Of a stretch of 64,000 bases of DNA, positions 44,670-53,382 are shown one piece after another. Within the stretch, counting starts at the first letter, position 1, and each line of letters opens with the position of its first letter. The translations under genes and the position numbers were made by a program. The stretch is from positions 1-64,000 of the forward strand of contig NZ_CALGWU010000032.1 in assembly GCF_937936315.1 (NCBI RefSeq), given 5' to 3'. This stretch comes from an uncultured Capnocytophaga sp. GTDB taxonomy: Bacteria; Bacteroidota; Bacteroidia; Flavobacteriales; Flavobacteriaceae. Below the pieces are notes generated by a model, which did no database searches, was not told where the DNA came from, and saw only the letters and a program-made list of their open reading frames with translations.

Positions 44670-45824
44670 ATGAAAGTCTATTTTGATAATGCGGCTACTA
44701 CTCCCCTTTATCCTGAGGTTGTAGAAAAAATAACAGAAGTATTGAATCATACTTATGGTAATCCATCATCTACTCACGCCTTGGGGCGTGGTGCAAAATC
44801 ACTTATTGAATACAGTCGCAAGCAAATAGCAAAAGAACTAAATGCTTTACCCTCTGAAATTATTTTTACTTCAGGGGGTACTGAAGCTGATAATTTTATT
44901 CTCCACAGTTGCGTACGTGATTTAGGCGTACAAGTAGTTATTTCTTCACTTATAGAACATCACGCTGTACTACATACATTGGAAGTATTAGCTAAGGAAT
45001 ATCCTATACAAATAGTTTATGTGAATCTCACGGAAAGAGGAGATATAGATCTTCAACATTTAAAGAACTTACTTGAGCAATATACTGAAAAAAAGGTATT
45101 AGTAAGTTTGATGCATCTAAATAATGAGATAGGAAACATTTTGCCTTTGAAGGAAGTAGCTACACTTTGCAAAGAAAAAGGAGCGTATTTTCACTCTGAC
45201 ACAGTACAATCTGTAGGACATTATTCTATTAACTTACAAGAGATTCCTGTAGATTTTATCACAGCTTCAGCTCATAAGTTTCACGGACCTAAAGGAGTAG
45301 GATTTGCTTTTATTAGAAAAGGTATAGTTTTACATAGCATCATTACTGGAGGAGAACAAGAAAAAGGTTTGCGTGCAGGTACAGAAGCTGTACATAACAT
45401 AGCGGGTATGGAAGTAGCTTTTAACTTGTGCTATAAAAATTTAAACAAGAATACTGAAAAACTCAAAAACTTGAAACAATATTTTATACATCAACTCAAA
45501 CATCATTTTCCTGAGATAGTATTCAATGGAACATCAGAGAGTTTAGAGGAAGGTAGTTATGCTATAGTGAACGTAGGCTTTCCTGCATTACAACAGCAAG
45601 ATAACACTTTGCTTTTTCAGTTAGATCTAAAAGGTATTGCCTGCTCAAAAGGAAGTGCTTGCCAAAGCGGTAGCGTACAAGTTTCACATGTATTATCGGC
45701 TTTTATGCCAAAAGAAGCACTACAATATCCTTCGTTGCGCTTCTCATTTTCAGCTTTTAATACAATAGAAGAAGTAGATTTTCTCATAGAAAGTCTTAAA
45801 GAAATCTCCCTTAATAAATACTGA
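44670..45824 (+). CDS. Cysteine desulfurase (NifS/IscS type)
   Basis: A 384-residue PLP enzyme releasing sulfur from cysteine. VYFDNAATTPLYPEV start, PLP lysine K203 in SAHKFHGPKGVGF, and active-site C331 in SKGSACQSGSVQ, flanked by a long loop as in group I IscS/NifS. It may supply sulfur for Fe-S clusters and for MnmA-dependent thiolation; no iscU or suf genes are adjacent, so the partner is not known. Confidence 0.93.
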   Translation: MKVYFDNAATTPLYPEVVEKITEVLNHTYGNPSSTHALGRGAKSLIEYSRKQIAKELNALPSEIIFTSGGTEADNFILHSCVRDLGVQVVISSLIEHHAVLHTLEVLAKEYPIQIVYVNLTERGDIDLQHLKNLLEQYTEKKVLVSLMHLNNEIGNILPLKEVATLCKEKGAYFHSDTVQSVGHYSINLQEIPVDFITASAHKFHGPKGVGFAFIRKGIVLHSIITGGEQEKGLRAGTEAVHNIAGMEVAFNLCYKNLNKNTEKLKNLKQYFIHQLKHHFPEIVFNGTSESLEEGSYAIVNVGFPALQQQDNTLLFQLDLKGIACSKGSACQSGSVQVSHVLSAFMPKEALQYPSLRFSFSAFNTIEEVDFLIESLKEISLNKY

Positions 45825-45950
45825 TAATAAACTACTTATGTTTATTATAGAGAATAAAGCTGAAAATATTTTCAAAAAAAAGTAGGTATTTCAAAATATT
45901 GTTGTAATTTAGTAGCGTTTTTAAACAATATTTGTATTTAAATCTTAGAT

Positions 45951-47774
45951 ATGTCAGAGGAAAAAAACACATTAGCCATAGAGGACAATCGTTTAGAAGA
46001 AGCTTCATTTGTAAATTATGAAGCAATGTCTCTTAGTGAATTGACTAAAGAGTTGAAAGAACTGCTCCTTACCGAGAAAACTCAAGCTATCAAAAAACAA
46101 GTGGATGCTATCCGCTATGAATTTGATAAAAAGTACGATGCGCTGGTAGAAGAGAAAAGAGAAGAGTTCATTGCCGATGGAGGTGAACCTCATAACTTTT
46201 CTTATGAAATTCCTATCTATAAGGAGTTCTACACAGCTTTCAATAACTATCGTGAAAAGCGTAATCAGTACTACAAGGAAATGGAAAAAACTCATAAGGA
46301 AAATCTTGCTAAGCGTCGAGAAATTATAGAAGAGCTAAAGAACCTTATCAATACAGAGGAACACATAGGCACAACTTTTAAACAATTCCAGCAATTGCAA
46401 GAACGCTGGCGCAAAGCAGGTGCTGTTTCTAATGCCGATTATGAAGACTTGTGGAATACCTACCACCACCACGTAGAAAATTTCTATGACTATATCCACC
46501 TAAGTAAAGATTTACGTGATATTGACTTCAAACGCAATTTGGAAGAAAAATTAAAAATCATTCAACGAGCCGAAGCTCTCGCTCAAGATGATGTAGATGC
46601 GCTACTTGCCTCACGTGAATTGCAAGTGTTACATCGTATTTGGAAGGAAGAAATAGGTCCTGTAGATAAAGAATACCGTGAGAGTATATGGCAACGTTTT
46701 AGCGAACTGACAAAAAAAATACACGACAAACGTCAATATTACCTCAAAAATTTAGATAAAATATATGAGGAAAATGCTGTGAAAAAACAAAGCATTATCG
46801 ATCGTATTAAAAAAATAGGAGAAAAAGAACCTACTACACATAATGCTTGGAAGCAGCTTTCTAAACAAGTAGAAGAATTGAGACAAAACTTCTTAAACGT
46901 AGGAAAAGTTCCTTTGCAACAAGCTGATGAAGTGTGGAAAAACTTCAATGTAGCTTTGCGAAGCTTCAACAAAAAGAAAAACCAGTTCTACAAAATTCTT
47001 AAAAAAGAACAACAAGAAAATTTGACCAAAAAACTAGCCTTAGTAGAAATAGCTAAAGCAAACCAAAATAGCACCGACTGGGAAACTACTACTGAATTGA
47101 TGAAAAATATTCAGAAAGAGTGGAAAGAAATAGGAAGTGTACCTCTTAGAAACACCGAAAAAATTTGGAAAGAGTTCAAAAAGGCTTGTGATACTTATTT
47201 TGCTCATTTTGCAGAAGCAATCCAACATTCTAAGAATAAGGAAAATAATGCTCTTGAACAAAAGAAAACCTTCTTAGACAAACTAAAAGAATACCAATTA
47301 AGCACTGATAGAGATAAGGAAATAGAAACCTTACAGAATTTTGTGAATGAATGGAATGCTTTAGGAGCTACTCATCATTCTAAGAGAACTATTGACATCA
47401 AATTCCACAAAATAATTGATGCATTGTACAAAAAACTCAATTTTGATAAACAAGAAATTGAGATTATTAAATACAACAATAAATTAGAACAACTTATCAA
47501 TGATGATAATGAGAATTCTCTCAATAATGAGGTAATTTTTGTAAAACGTCGTATTGAGGAACTCAAGTCGGAAGTATTGCGATTAGAAAATAACTTAACT
47601 TTCTTTGGTAATGTTGATGAGAAGAATCCATTAGTGCGTGATGTGATTAAAAACATCAATAATCAAAAAGAGGCCCTTAAAACTTGGGAAAATAAACTTC
47701 GAGAGCTAAAACATTTGCAAAAAGCACAATTAGTTGAAACAGCTGAGGAAAATACAGAAGAAGAAAAGGAATAG
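45951..47774 (+). CDS. DUF349 repeat protein
   Basis: A 607-residue, highly charged, almost wholly helical protein with about five tandem DUF349 repeats (landmarks such as LQERWRKAGAV, IWKEEIGPVDKEY, LRQNFLNVGKVPL, IQKEWKEIGSVPL, FVNEWNALGATHH, spaced about 70 residues). Long coiled coils at the N- and C-termini and a Glu-rich tail. No membrane segment. The function of DUF349 is unsettled; one E. coli homologue is YicH/YaaH-like in neither name nor role, so I assign none. First of a five-gene plus-strand run. Confidence 0.88.
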   Translation: MSEEKNTLAIEDNRLEEASFVNYEAMSLSELTKELKELLLTEKTQAIKKQVDAIRYEFDKKYDALVEEKREEFIADGGEPHNFSYEIPIYKEFYTAFNNYREKRNQYYKEMEKTHKENLAKRREIIEELKNLINTEEHIGTTFKQFQQLQERWRKAGAVSNADYEDLWNTYHHHVENFYDYIHLSKDLRDIDFKRNLEEKLKIIQRAEALAQDDVDALLASRELQVLHRIWKEEIGPVDKEYRESIWQRFSELTKKIHDKRQYYLKNLDKIYEENAVKKQSIIDRIKKIGEKEPTTHNAWKQLSKQVEELRQNFLNVGKVPLQQADEVWKNFNVALRSFNKKKNQFYKILKKEQQENLTKKLALVEIAKANQNSTDWETTTELMKNIQKEWKEIGSVPLRNTEKIWKEFKKACDTYFAHFAEAIQHSKNKENNALEQKKTFLDKLKEYQLSTDRDKEIETLQNFVNEWNALGATHHSKRTIDIKFHKIIDALYKKLNFDKQEIEIIKYNNKLEQLINDDNENSLNNEVIFVKRRIEELKSEVLRLENNLTFFGNVDEKNPLVRDVIKNINNQKEALKTWENKLRELKHLQKAQLVETAEENTEEEKE

Positions 47775-47782
47775 TTTTAAAT

Positions 47783-48364
47783 GTGAAATTAGTATTTGCT
47801 ACCCATAATCAGCATAAATTAAAAGAAATACAAGCTCTTTTACCTCCAAACATTCAATTGTTGAGTTTGGATGATATTGGCTGTGATGAAGATATTCCCG
47901 AAACAGCTACTACCATTGAGGGCAATGCCTTACTAAAAGTACAATACATCCAAAAACACTATCATTGTAATGTTTTTGCTGATGATACAGGTTTAGAAGT
48001 TCAAGCATTAAATAATGCTCCAGGGGTATATTCAGCACGTTATGCAGGTGAACACAAAAGCGATGCAGATAATATGCAATTGCTTTTGAGAAATATGGAG
48101 GGAATCTCTCACCGAGAAGCTCAATTTAAAACTGTTATAGCCTTGTGCTTAGAAGGTGTTGTATATACTTTTGAAGGTATTGCAAAAGGAAATATAGGTA
48201 CAACTCCCATAGGAACTAATGGTTTTGGGTATGACCCTATATTTATTCCTGAAAACTCTGATAAAACTTTTGCTGAACTCACTCAAGACGAAAAAAATCG
48301 TATCAGTCACCGTGGAAAAGCTTTTGAAAAGTTGTTAGATTTCTTAAATCAAAAAATTCAGTAA
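47783..48364 (+). CDS. rdgB: RdgB/HAM1, non-canonical purine NTP pyrophosphatase
   Basis: A 193-residue housecleaning enzyme removing ITP, dITP and XTP. Motifs FATHNQHKLKEI, FADDTGLEVQAL, PGVYSARYAG, GFGYDPIF and the late SHRGKAF. The start is GTG at 47783: the ATG at 47781 is out of frame and meets a stop at once, and no in-frame ATG lies upstream. It begins 8 nt after the DUF349 stop. Confidence 0.95.
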   Translation: MKLVFATHNQHKLKEIQALLPPNIQLLSLDDIGCDEDIPETATTIEGNALLKVQYIQKHYHCNVFADDTGLEVQALNNAPGVYSARYAGEHKSDADNMQLLLRNMEGISHREAQFKTVIALCLEGVVYTFEGIAKGNIGTTPIGTNGFGYDPIFIPENSDKTFAELTQDEKNRISHRGKAFEKLLDFLNQKIQ

Positions 48365-48371
48365 GGAAAAG

Positions 48372-49052
48372 ATGAGTTTACTAGAAGTTAAAAATATCAA
48401 ACGCGATTTTAGATTAGGTTCTGAAATACTACACGTACTAAAAGGTATCAATCTTTCCATAGAAAAAGGAGAGTATGTTGCTCTAATGGGACCATCAGGA
48501 TCAGGCAAATCTACCTTAATGAATATCTTAGGCTGCTTAGATACTCCCACTTCTGGTGAATATATCTTAAACGGAAAAGATGTGAGCAAGATGAGTGATT
48601 CAGAGTTAGCTGATATACGTAATAAAGAAATAGGTTTCGTATTTCAAACTTTTAATTTGATGCCACGTACTACAGCTTTAGATAATGTGGCTCTCCCAAT
48701 GGTATACGCTGGTGTTAAGAAAGAAAAACGACACGAGCGTGCTAAAGAGGTATTGAAATTAGTAGGCTTAGATAATCGTATGCTTCACAAACCTAATGAG
48801 TTATCAGGAGGACAACGCCAAAGAGTGGCTGTCGCACGTGCTTTGGTAAATCACCCTTCTATTATTTTAGCAGATGAACCTACAGGAAATCTCGACTCTA
48901 AAACTTCTTATGAAATAATGAACCTTTTTGACGAAATTTACCAAAAAGGAAATACCGTTATCTTGGTTACTCACGAGGAAGATATAGCACAGTATGCCAA
49001 GCGTATTATCCGATTAAAAGACGGACTTATAGAAACCGATAGTGCTAAGTAA
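48372..49052 (+). CDS. LolD/MacB-type ABC transporter ATP-binding protein
   Basis: A 226-residue ABC ATPase: Walker A GPSGSGKST at 40-48, Q-loop VFQTFNLMPRTT, signature LSGGQRQRVAVARAL, Walker B IILADEPTGNLDS and switch His in LVTHEED. It belongs to the LolD/FtsE/MacB group that drives MacB-fold permeases in lipoprotein release, cell division or efflux. No permease gene adjoins, so its partner must be encoded elsewhere. Seven nt after rdgB. Confidence 0.92.
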   Translation: MSLLEVKNIKRDFRLGSEILHVLKGINLSIEKGEYVALMGPSGSGKSTLMNILGCLDTPTSGEYILNGKDVSKMSDSELADIRNKEIGFVFQTFNLMPRTTALDNVALPMVYAGVKKEKRHERAKEVLKLVGLDNRMLHKPNELSGGQRQRVAVARALVNHPSIILADEPTGNLDSKTSYEIMNLFDEIYQKGNTVILVTHEEDIAQYAKRIIRLKDGLIETDSAK

Positions 49053-49053
49053 A

Positions 49054-49908
49054 ATGAATATCGGAATTGTTATCCCTGCTTATAATGAGGCAGAAAGCAT
49101 TGGTACTACTCTACATTCTCTGCTCAATCAAACTTATCTTCCTTCTCAAATTATAGTAGTAGATGATGGTTCTACTGATAGCACTGTTGAGGTAGTAAAT
49201 CACATTGCTTCTAAGTATCCTATAGTACAATTGATACAACGTGGTGAAAAAGGAGAACACTTACCTGGAGCTAAAGTTGTACAAACTTTCAACTATGGAC
49301 TTTCTTATCTAAAAGAAGATATAGAAGTGATTTGTAAATTTGATGCAGACCTTATTTTTCCTGATAATTATCTTGAAATACTAAATCTACAATATAGCAA
49401 AAATCCTCAATTAGGAATGTTTGGGGGCTTTTGTTATATTGAGAAAAATGGCTTGTGGGTACTTGAAAATCTCACAAATAAAGACCATTTGAGAGGTGCT
49501 GTAAAATCATATCGGAAAGCGTGTTTTGAAGCCATAGGAGGATTAAAAATGGCAATGGGGTGGGATACAGCTGATGAGTTATTAGCACGCTATCACGGAT
49601 GGATAGTACAAACTGATGAAACTCTTCACGTAAAACATCTTCGTCCTACAGGAGCAGGTTATAAAAGCAATGCCCGTTATTTACAAGGAAGCGTATTTTA
49701 TCGTATGCGATATGGTGTACTTCTTACATTACTTGCTGCAATAAAATTAGCTGTAAAGAAACGTAGTGGCAAACTCTTCTTAGATTATTGCAAAGGTTTT
49801 TACAAAGCAAAACAAGAAAAACAACCTTACTTACTCTCTGCAGAAGAAGGTAAATGGGTAAGGCAATATCGTTGGAAAGGAATTTTTAGCAAATTTTATA
49901 ACAGATAA
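49054..49908 (+). CDS. Glycosyltransferase family 2
   Basis: A 284-residue GT-A enzyme from ATG 49054, 1 nt after the ABC gene stop (an in-frame GTG at 49042 overlaps that gene and is unlikely). IGIVIPAYNEAESIG, VVDDGSTDS, and the DxD-type KFDADLIFPD are present, with the W/ED-like region GWDTADELLAR. The basic C-terminus may touch the membrane. It probably adds a sugar to a surface glycan; donor and acceptor unknown. Next gene begins with the base after its stop. Confidence 0.88.
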   Translation: MNIGIVIPAYNEAESIGTTLHSLLNQTYLPSQIIVVDDGSTDSTVEVVNHIASKYPIVQLIQRGEKGEHLPGAKVVQTFNYGLSYLKEDIEVICKFDADLIFPDNYLEILNLQYSKNPQLGMFGGFCYIEKNGLWVLENLTNKDHLRGAVKSYRKACFEAIGGLKMAMGWDTADELLARYHGWIVQTDETLHVKHLRPTGAGYKSNARYLQGSVFYRMRYGVLLTLLAAIKLAVKKRSGKLFLDYCKGFYKAKQEKQPYLLSAEEGKWVRQYRWKGIFSKFYNR

Positions 49909-50616
49909 ATGGAACAAACAAAAGGAAATATATACTTAATCCCCAATTTGTTGGGAGATAGCGCTCTTGATGTATTACCAGCACAAGTGAGCAATATACT
50001 GCGTTCACTTACTTATTTTATAGTAGAAAATGAAAAATCAGCAAGAAAGTTTATCAAATTGATGATACCAGATAAAAAACAAGCTGATTTACAAATAGCT
50101 GTAATTGATAAACACCAGCGTAATAGTGATTTTAGTAACTTTCTCGATCCTTGTATGGAAGGAAATTCTATAGGTATTATCTCGGAAGCTGGTTGTCCTG
50201 GTATTGCTGATCCTGGTGCTGATATAGTGCGTATAGCTCATCAAAAAGGATTAAAAGTTATCCCCTTAGTAGGTCCTTCTTCACTTTTATTAGCAATGAT
50301 GGCAAGCGGGCTCAATGGGCAAAATTTTGCTTTCAATGGTTATTTACCTATTGATAAACAAGAACGTAAGAAAATACTGAAAGCCCTAGAACGCAAAGCA
50401 AGTGAAGGACAGTCTCAACTATTTATAGAAACTCCTTATCGTAACCAACAAATGTTTAGTGACCTTATGGATAACTTACAAGCTGATACTCTTTTATGTA
50501 TAGCTTGTGATATTACACTTTCTACTGAAGAAATAAAAACACTCCCAATACATCTTTGGAGAAAGGTAAAAATTGATATACAAAAACGACCTACAATCTT
50601 TATAATAGGGGCTTAG
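49909..50616 (+). CDS. RsmI-like tetrapyrrole methylase family protein
   Basis: A 235-residue SAM-dependent methylase of the TP_methylase fold. The landmarks GIISEAGCPGIADPGADIV and PLVGPSSLLLAMMASGLNGQNFAFNGYLP match RsmI (2'-O-methylation of C1402 in 16S rRNA), but the N-terminus (GNIYLIPNLLGD) fits the shorter Bacteroidota subgroup often annotated only as SAM-dependent methyltransferase. Its last 4 nt overlap the end of convergent rsmG. Confidence 0.88.
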   Translation: MEQTKGNIYLIPNLLGDSALDVLPAQVSNILRSLTYFIVENEKSARKFIKLMIPDKKQADLQIAVIDKHQRNSDFSNFLDPCMEGNSIGIISEAGCPGIADPGADIVRIAHQKGLKVIPLVGPSSLLLAMMASGLNGQNFAFNGYLPIDKQERKKILKALERKASEGQSQLFIETPYRNQQMFSDLMDNLQADTLLCIACDITLSTEEIKTLPIHLWRKVKIDIQKRPTIFIIGA

Positions 50617-51230
50617 AAAGGTAAATACACTATTTTCTTAGTCTCGAAGAAAGGTTCATCGTAATAACTACTGATATCAGTCAGTACTGCCTTAGGAAAA
50701 GGTGCTAACTCCTCAGTAAGTTCGCCACCTTTTAAATAAAGAATACCATTAGGGAGAACGTTTTTAGAAGTCTTCTTGAACTTTCCTTTTACCCAAGGCA
50801 CAAAGTCCTTCATTTGAGTAACAGCACGACTTACTACAAAGTCGTAAGTATCTTTTAGTTCTTCGGCTCTTATTTGCATAGCCGTTACATTGGTGAGCTT
50901 TAAAGCTTTTACTACTTCTTGTACTACTTTTATTTTTTTTCCAATAGAATCGACTAATGTAAACTGGCAGTTAGGAAACATTATAGCTAAAGGTATACCA
51001 GGAAAGCCTCCACCAGTACCGACATCTAATAGTACTGTGCCATCAACGAACTGAATGCGCTTAGCAATAGCCAAACTATGCAACACGTGTCGCTCGTAGA
51101 AATCGTCTATATCTTTGCGTGAGATGACGTTTATTTGAGCATTCCACTTTTCATACAATGGTTTGAGCTGTGTGAATTGTTGTTGTTGTTGCTCACTAAG
51201 TGAGGGAAAGTATTTGAGTATGATTTCCAT
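50613..51230 (-). CDS. rsmG: RsmG, 16S rRNA m7G527 methyltransferase
   Basis: A 205-residue enzyme (GidB). NVISRKDIDDFYERHVLHSLAIA, SAM loop LLDVGTGGGFPGIPLAI, and VVSRAVTQMKDF are the family signatures. Length typical. No TAnnTTTG element found on its strand; it is divergent from the DUF4421 gene. Its stop overlaps the convergent RsmI-like gene by 4 nt, with no room for a terminator. Confidence 0.95.
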   Translation of the reverse strand: MEIILKYFPSLSEQQQQQFTQLKPLYEKWNAQINVISRKDIDDFYERHVLHSLAIAKRIQFVDGTVLLDVGTGGGFPGIPLAIMFPNCQFTLVDSIGKKIKVVQEVVKALKLTNVTAMQIRAEELKDTYDFVVSRAVTQMKDFVPWVKGKFKKTSKNVLPNGILYLKGGELTEELAPFPKAVLTDISSYYDEPFFETKKIVYLPF

Positions 51231-51247
51231 AGTTGCTAAAAATATAT

Positions 51248-51255
51248 TACTTTTG
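51248..51255 (+). promoter_or_regulatory. TAnnTTTG element of the DUF4421 gene
   Basis: TACTTTTG, 21 nt before the ATG at 51277. No TTG box at the usual spacing. It shows the broken gene still has a promoter core. Confidence 0.55.
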
Positions 51256-51276
51256 TACCCGTTTTTATATTTAACA

Positions 51277-52241
51277 ATGAATTTACGAGCTTTATTATTG
51301 ATTTTTTTATGGGGTAGTTGCCTTTTGAGTTATGCTCAAGAGCGAGATACACTTATATTCAACCTTATTCGCAAGAAATATGGCTTAGAGCATATACACC
51401 TACCAAAATGCTCATACTTACACAAGGAAAAAAGGCTTATTCGCCTAACTACCCATTTAGTTTAGGAATTGGAATAGGTTTGCGCAAGATATTAGGGCTT
51501 AACATACTTTATGCACAGAACTTATTCCGACTAAAAAATAAAACTAACCTAAAAACTCGCAGTATAGATATACAAGCACATAAATATGGTAAACGTATAC
51601 TTATAGATGCTTATTATCAGGATTATACAGGATTTTATATCGATAGAGGCAAAGGAAATTACACCCTCTTCCCTACTCTTTCTACTCAGCAAATAGGCGT
51701 AGAAAGTACTTATGTATGGCGAGCTGACAAGTTTTCAGCACGAGCTGCCTTTGAGCAAAGCGAGCGCCAAGTGAAATCAGCGGGTAGTTTACTTTTTGGC
51801 AGTGGTTTCTATTGGCATCGCATAGAACCTGATGCTAAAACAGAGAATGTGAGTAGCGAGGCTTTTGAGAATTTTCAAATAGGTTTTCACGTGGGTTATG
51901 GCTATTCGTGGGTAGCTGGCAAACATTGGTTACTTACAGGGGCGTTTATTGGTGGACTGAATTTTGGTAACCAAATGGACATACTGCAACAGCTGAATAT
52001 TAAGGTTTATCCTACTTCTGTAACGCGCTTTTCGTTTGTATATCTGAAAGATGATTGGACAGTATCGCTATCGGGAATCTTTAATAACAAGTCTGTTTAT
52101 CCTACAGATAATAAACCTATTCGCTTGATTACTCCCAGTGTACAACTATCGTTTACTAAGCATTTTTACCTCAAAAGAAAAAACTTCCTCACTCGATTAC
52201 CTTCCCTAAAAGTACGACCAACCCCTCAACGGAACGGGTAA
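51277..52241 (+). pseudogene. DUF4421 family outer-membrane protein gene, frameshifted
   Basis: The first frame gives MNLRALLLIFLWGSCLLSYAQERDT, a clean signal peptide, then runs to a stop at 51465 as unlikely sequence. From about 51351 the next frame reads TYIQPYSQEIWLRAYTPTK and continues as a beta-strand-rich barrel protein to 52241. Restoring one A near 51349-51352 (GATACAACTTAT in place of GATACACTTAT) joins them into a 321-residue protein of DUF4421 type. So a single-base deletion, or a sequencing error, breaks the gene. The 3' end overlaps the convergent methyltransferase gene by 53 nt. Confidence 0.78.
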
Positions 52242-53346
52242 AGATAAGATATTCATTACCACCTTCCACGATATGGTATTTCTTTTTAATTTCTGCTACT
52301 GATAACGGATAGTTTTTAGAGAGAATACAATATTTACTACCTTTCTTCAAGTCTTTAGGATTGATAGGAGTTACCTGTAAAATACGTCCAGCAAAGGGCT
52401 TTTTTAGCTGCTCTGAGGTGTATAGATGAGTATTTACGTCCAACTTCTCTACCTCAAAATGCTGCGTTATATAATTAAAAGCTCCTGATTTCAGCAAAAC
52501 ATTATTAGGAATATATAAGTACTTTTTAGGTTTGCTATACACCACTTGAGGAGTATGTAATGCTGCTTCTGTAAATTGTAAAGTAGGATCTTCAGTCTCC
52601 AAATTTACACAATGTATTTGTACTTGTGTTTCTATTTCTGTTTTAGCTTCTTGTACTACTAACACCTCCTTTACTTCATTGCGCAAGGCAATCAAATGAA
52701 TATGTGTTATTTTTGGAAGTGTATGCAATAAATAACTAATATCTATCATAGGTGATAATTTGGTAAGCACTTTATCTGCCTTTTGCAATAGTACAGACTG
52801 TAACTCTAAGATATTAGGAGAAAGGTCTTCTAAAAGAAATTTCTTTTGTTTGAGAGTATCTCTACGGGCAGGATCAAGATAAATAAGGTTATAATGTACT
52901 GTTGTAGCTTTTAAAAAATCTTCTGCGGTTCCATTTATAAAGGTTGCCTTATGCTCTAATACCTGCCAATTATGTTCTACTTTGCTGAGAAGCTCCTCAT
53001 TTTGCTCTACTAAAGTAACTTCTTTAAACTTTTCAGAAAGAAAGAAAGCATCAATACCGAACCCACAAGTAAGATCTAAAAAACGTTCTCCTTGTAAGTT
53101 TTGTGCCTTATACTGAGCGGTTGCCTCAGAGGAGGTTTGTTCTAAATTGAGTGTTGGCGGAAACAAAACGTTCTCTTTAACAAGCAAGAAAGGTAACTTT
53201 TTAGTTGCTGTACGTCTGCCTTCAATTTGTTGAGCTAACTCTTTGTTAGTTAAACCATCAAACATAGGTTTTTTCAGGAGCAAATCGGTAGTTGCCCCTT
53301 TATATTCCTTGATAAAGTGTTGTACGTTCTTTTCTAACAAATTCAT
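52189..53346 (-). CDS. THUMP-like domain class I SAM-dependent methyltransferase
   Basis: A 385-residue protein from ATG 53346 (MNLLEKNVQHFIKEYKG). Helical N-terminal part, methyltransferase core with GERFLDLTCGFGIDAFFLSE, and YLDPARRD as the N/DPP-like motif, then the C-terminal THUMP-like domain of Bacteroidota. Likely nucleic-acid methylase, target unknown. The promoter core ends 7 nt before the ATG, so the transcript should be almost leaderless. 31 nt separate it from corA. Confidence 0.85.
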   Translation of the reverse strand: MNLLEKNVQHFIKEYKGATTDLLLKKPMFDGLTNKELAQQIEGRRTATKKLPFLLVKENVLFPPTLNLEQTSSEATAQYKAQNLQGERFLDLTCGFGIDAFFLSEKFKEVTLVEQNEELLSKVEHNWQVLEHKATFINGTAEDFLKATTVHYNLIYLDPARRDTLKQKKFLLEDLSPNILELQSVLLQKADKVLTKLSPMIDISYLLHTLPKITHIHLIALRNEVKEVLVVQEAKTEIETQVQIHCVNLETEDPTLQFTEAALHTPQVVYSKPKKYLYIPNNVLLKSGAFNYITQHFEVEKLDVNTHLYTSEQLKKPFAGRILQVTPINPKDLKKGSKYCILSKNYPLSVAEIKKKYHIVEGGNEYLIFTRSVEGLVVLLGKVIE

Positions 53347-53352
53347 AGCGTG

Positions 53353-53382
53353 CAAAGATAGTGTATTTTTATGAAAATCAAA
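53353..53382 (-). promoter_or_regulatory. Promoter of the THUMP-like methyltransferase gene
   Basis: Minus strand: TTTG at 53382-53379, an 18-nt spacer, TATCTTTG at 53360-53353. The ATG is at 53346-53344, so only a few nt, if any, precede it. The -33 box overlaps the 3' end of corA. Confidence 0.65.

Noticed and set aside
45832..46026. Minus-strand 64-codon frame in the gap before the DUF349 gene.
   Set aside because: Half lies antisense to the DUF349 gene, residues are Leu/Phe/Tyr/Lys-rich as expected from AT-rich DNA, and no start signal is seen.
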